From Chara braunii (taxonomy: Eukaryota; Streptophyta; Charophyceae; Charales; Characeae), in assembly GCA_003427395.1 (NCBI GenBank), contig BFEA01000530.1, positions 1,001,740 through 1,030,100 on the forward strand: a stretch of DNA of 28,361 nucleotides, given 5' to 3'. A program made the translations under genes and the position numbers. Under the pieces are notes generated by a model, which worked only from the letters and a program-made list of their open reading frames with translations, did no database searches and was not told where the DNA came from. How positions within the stretch are numbered: the stretch's first letter is position 1; each line of letters opens with the position of its first letter. This document shows positions 28,141-28,361 of the stretch, one piece after another.

Positions 28141-28361
28141 GGGCCTCGACCCTGAGTCTTTTCAGCCTGAAACTGAGGGCCATTTTCAGGCCCTCATCAG
28201 TTCGACCCGCCCTGAAACTCAGGCAACAAACCAGGGTTTTAGCACNGGNCATTTNGGGCCTNTTTTCAAGACAACCCCTGGTTGAGCTTCAACGCCAGGG
28301 TCTGGCACGTTTCGGCATTGGCAAGAGCAGCCTCCTGGACGGGCCAACACTATATAGGACT
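28141..28361. repeat. GGCC/CCTGAAA repeat with ambiguous bases
   Basis: Segments such as CAGCCTGAAACTGAGGGCCA, TTTCAGGCCCTCAT and GCCCTGAAACTCAGGC resemble the 46-bp repeat at 25052-25170 and fold back on themselves. N bases occur at 28246, 28249, 28255 and 28262, so the region was poorly resolved in assembly. Confidence 0.6.

Overview
The window looks like nuclear DNA from a streptophyte with motile sperm. A charophyte alga such as Chara is my best guess, by inference only. The reasons are a cilium/flagellum-type protein gene at the left edge, plant-style LTR and LINE elements, a perfect-length plant PBS for initiator tRNA-Met, and very dense nested transposons. No bacterial features (operons, Shine-Dalgarno sites, CRISPR) are present.

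Layout. 1-75 is a pure (GA)n tract that runs straight into an ATG. 76-3042 is the only host gene part I can support: the long first exon of a CFAP70-like axonemal protein, ending at a canonical GTAAGT donor. The C-terminal part expected for that family is not found again, so 3043-28361 may be one transposon-filled intron. 3417-3890 holds degenerate tandem repeats, 3972-4139 a long near-perfect hairpin, and 4666-4779 another inverted repeat. About 5200-6722 is a 5'-truncated LINE (copy A) with an A-rich tail. 6732-7129 is a 398-bp MITE with 24-bp TIRs and a TAA target duplication (PIF/Harbinger type). From about 7480 a second LINE of the same family (copy B) supplies an endonuclease and the first part of a reverse transcriptase. 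It is interrupted by a 646-bp reverse-oriented poly(A) retroposon and then, at 10135, by a 12.9-kb Ty3-type LTR retrotransposon (10135-23056). The LINE C-terminus and 3' UTR resume at about 23060 and end in poly(A) at 24248.

The LTR element has about 2.08-kb LTRs. Each contains a conserved Cys-rich reading frame and a TATA box, and each also has an identical 81-bp duplication around a single N (probably an assembly scar). The internal part has a PBS, gag, a zinc knuckle, protease, RT, RNase H, an unusual CxxC/CxxC (PHD-like) finger, an integrase with a DDE triad, and then about 2.8 kb with three accessory frames of unknown function. gag-pol carries several stops and frameshifts, so this copy is dead.

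24298-25256 is a mosaic of a SINE-like module, long (AG)n and (CT)n tracts and GGCC-rich tandem repeats. 25274-28361 is mostly non-coding, with a roughly 560-bp tandem duplication, smaller tandem repeats and a terminal GGCC/CCTGAAA repeat containing Ns. A short sequence module (GGGACGCTGG...CTCCCCACCAATAGATGGAGC) occurs four times in both orientations, each time next to an A-rich tail. It appears to mark a dispersed retroposon family.
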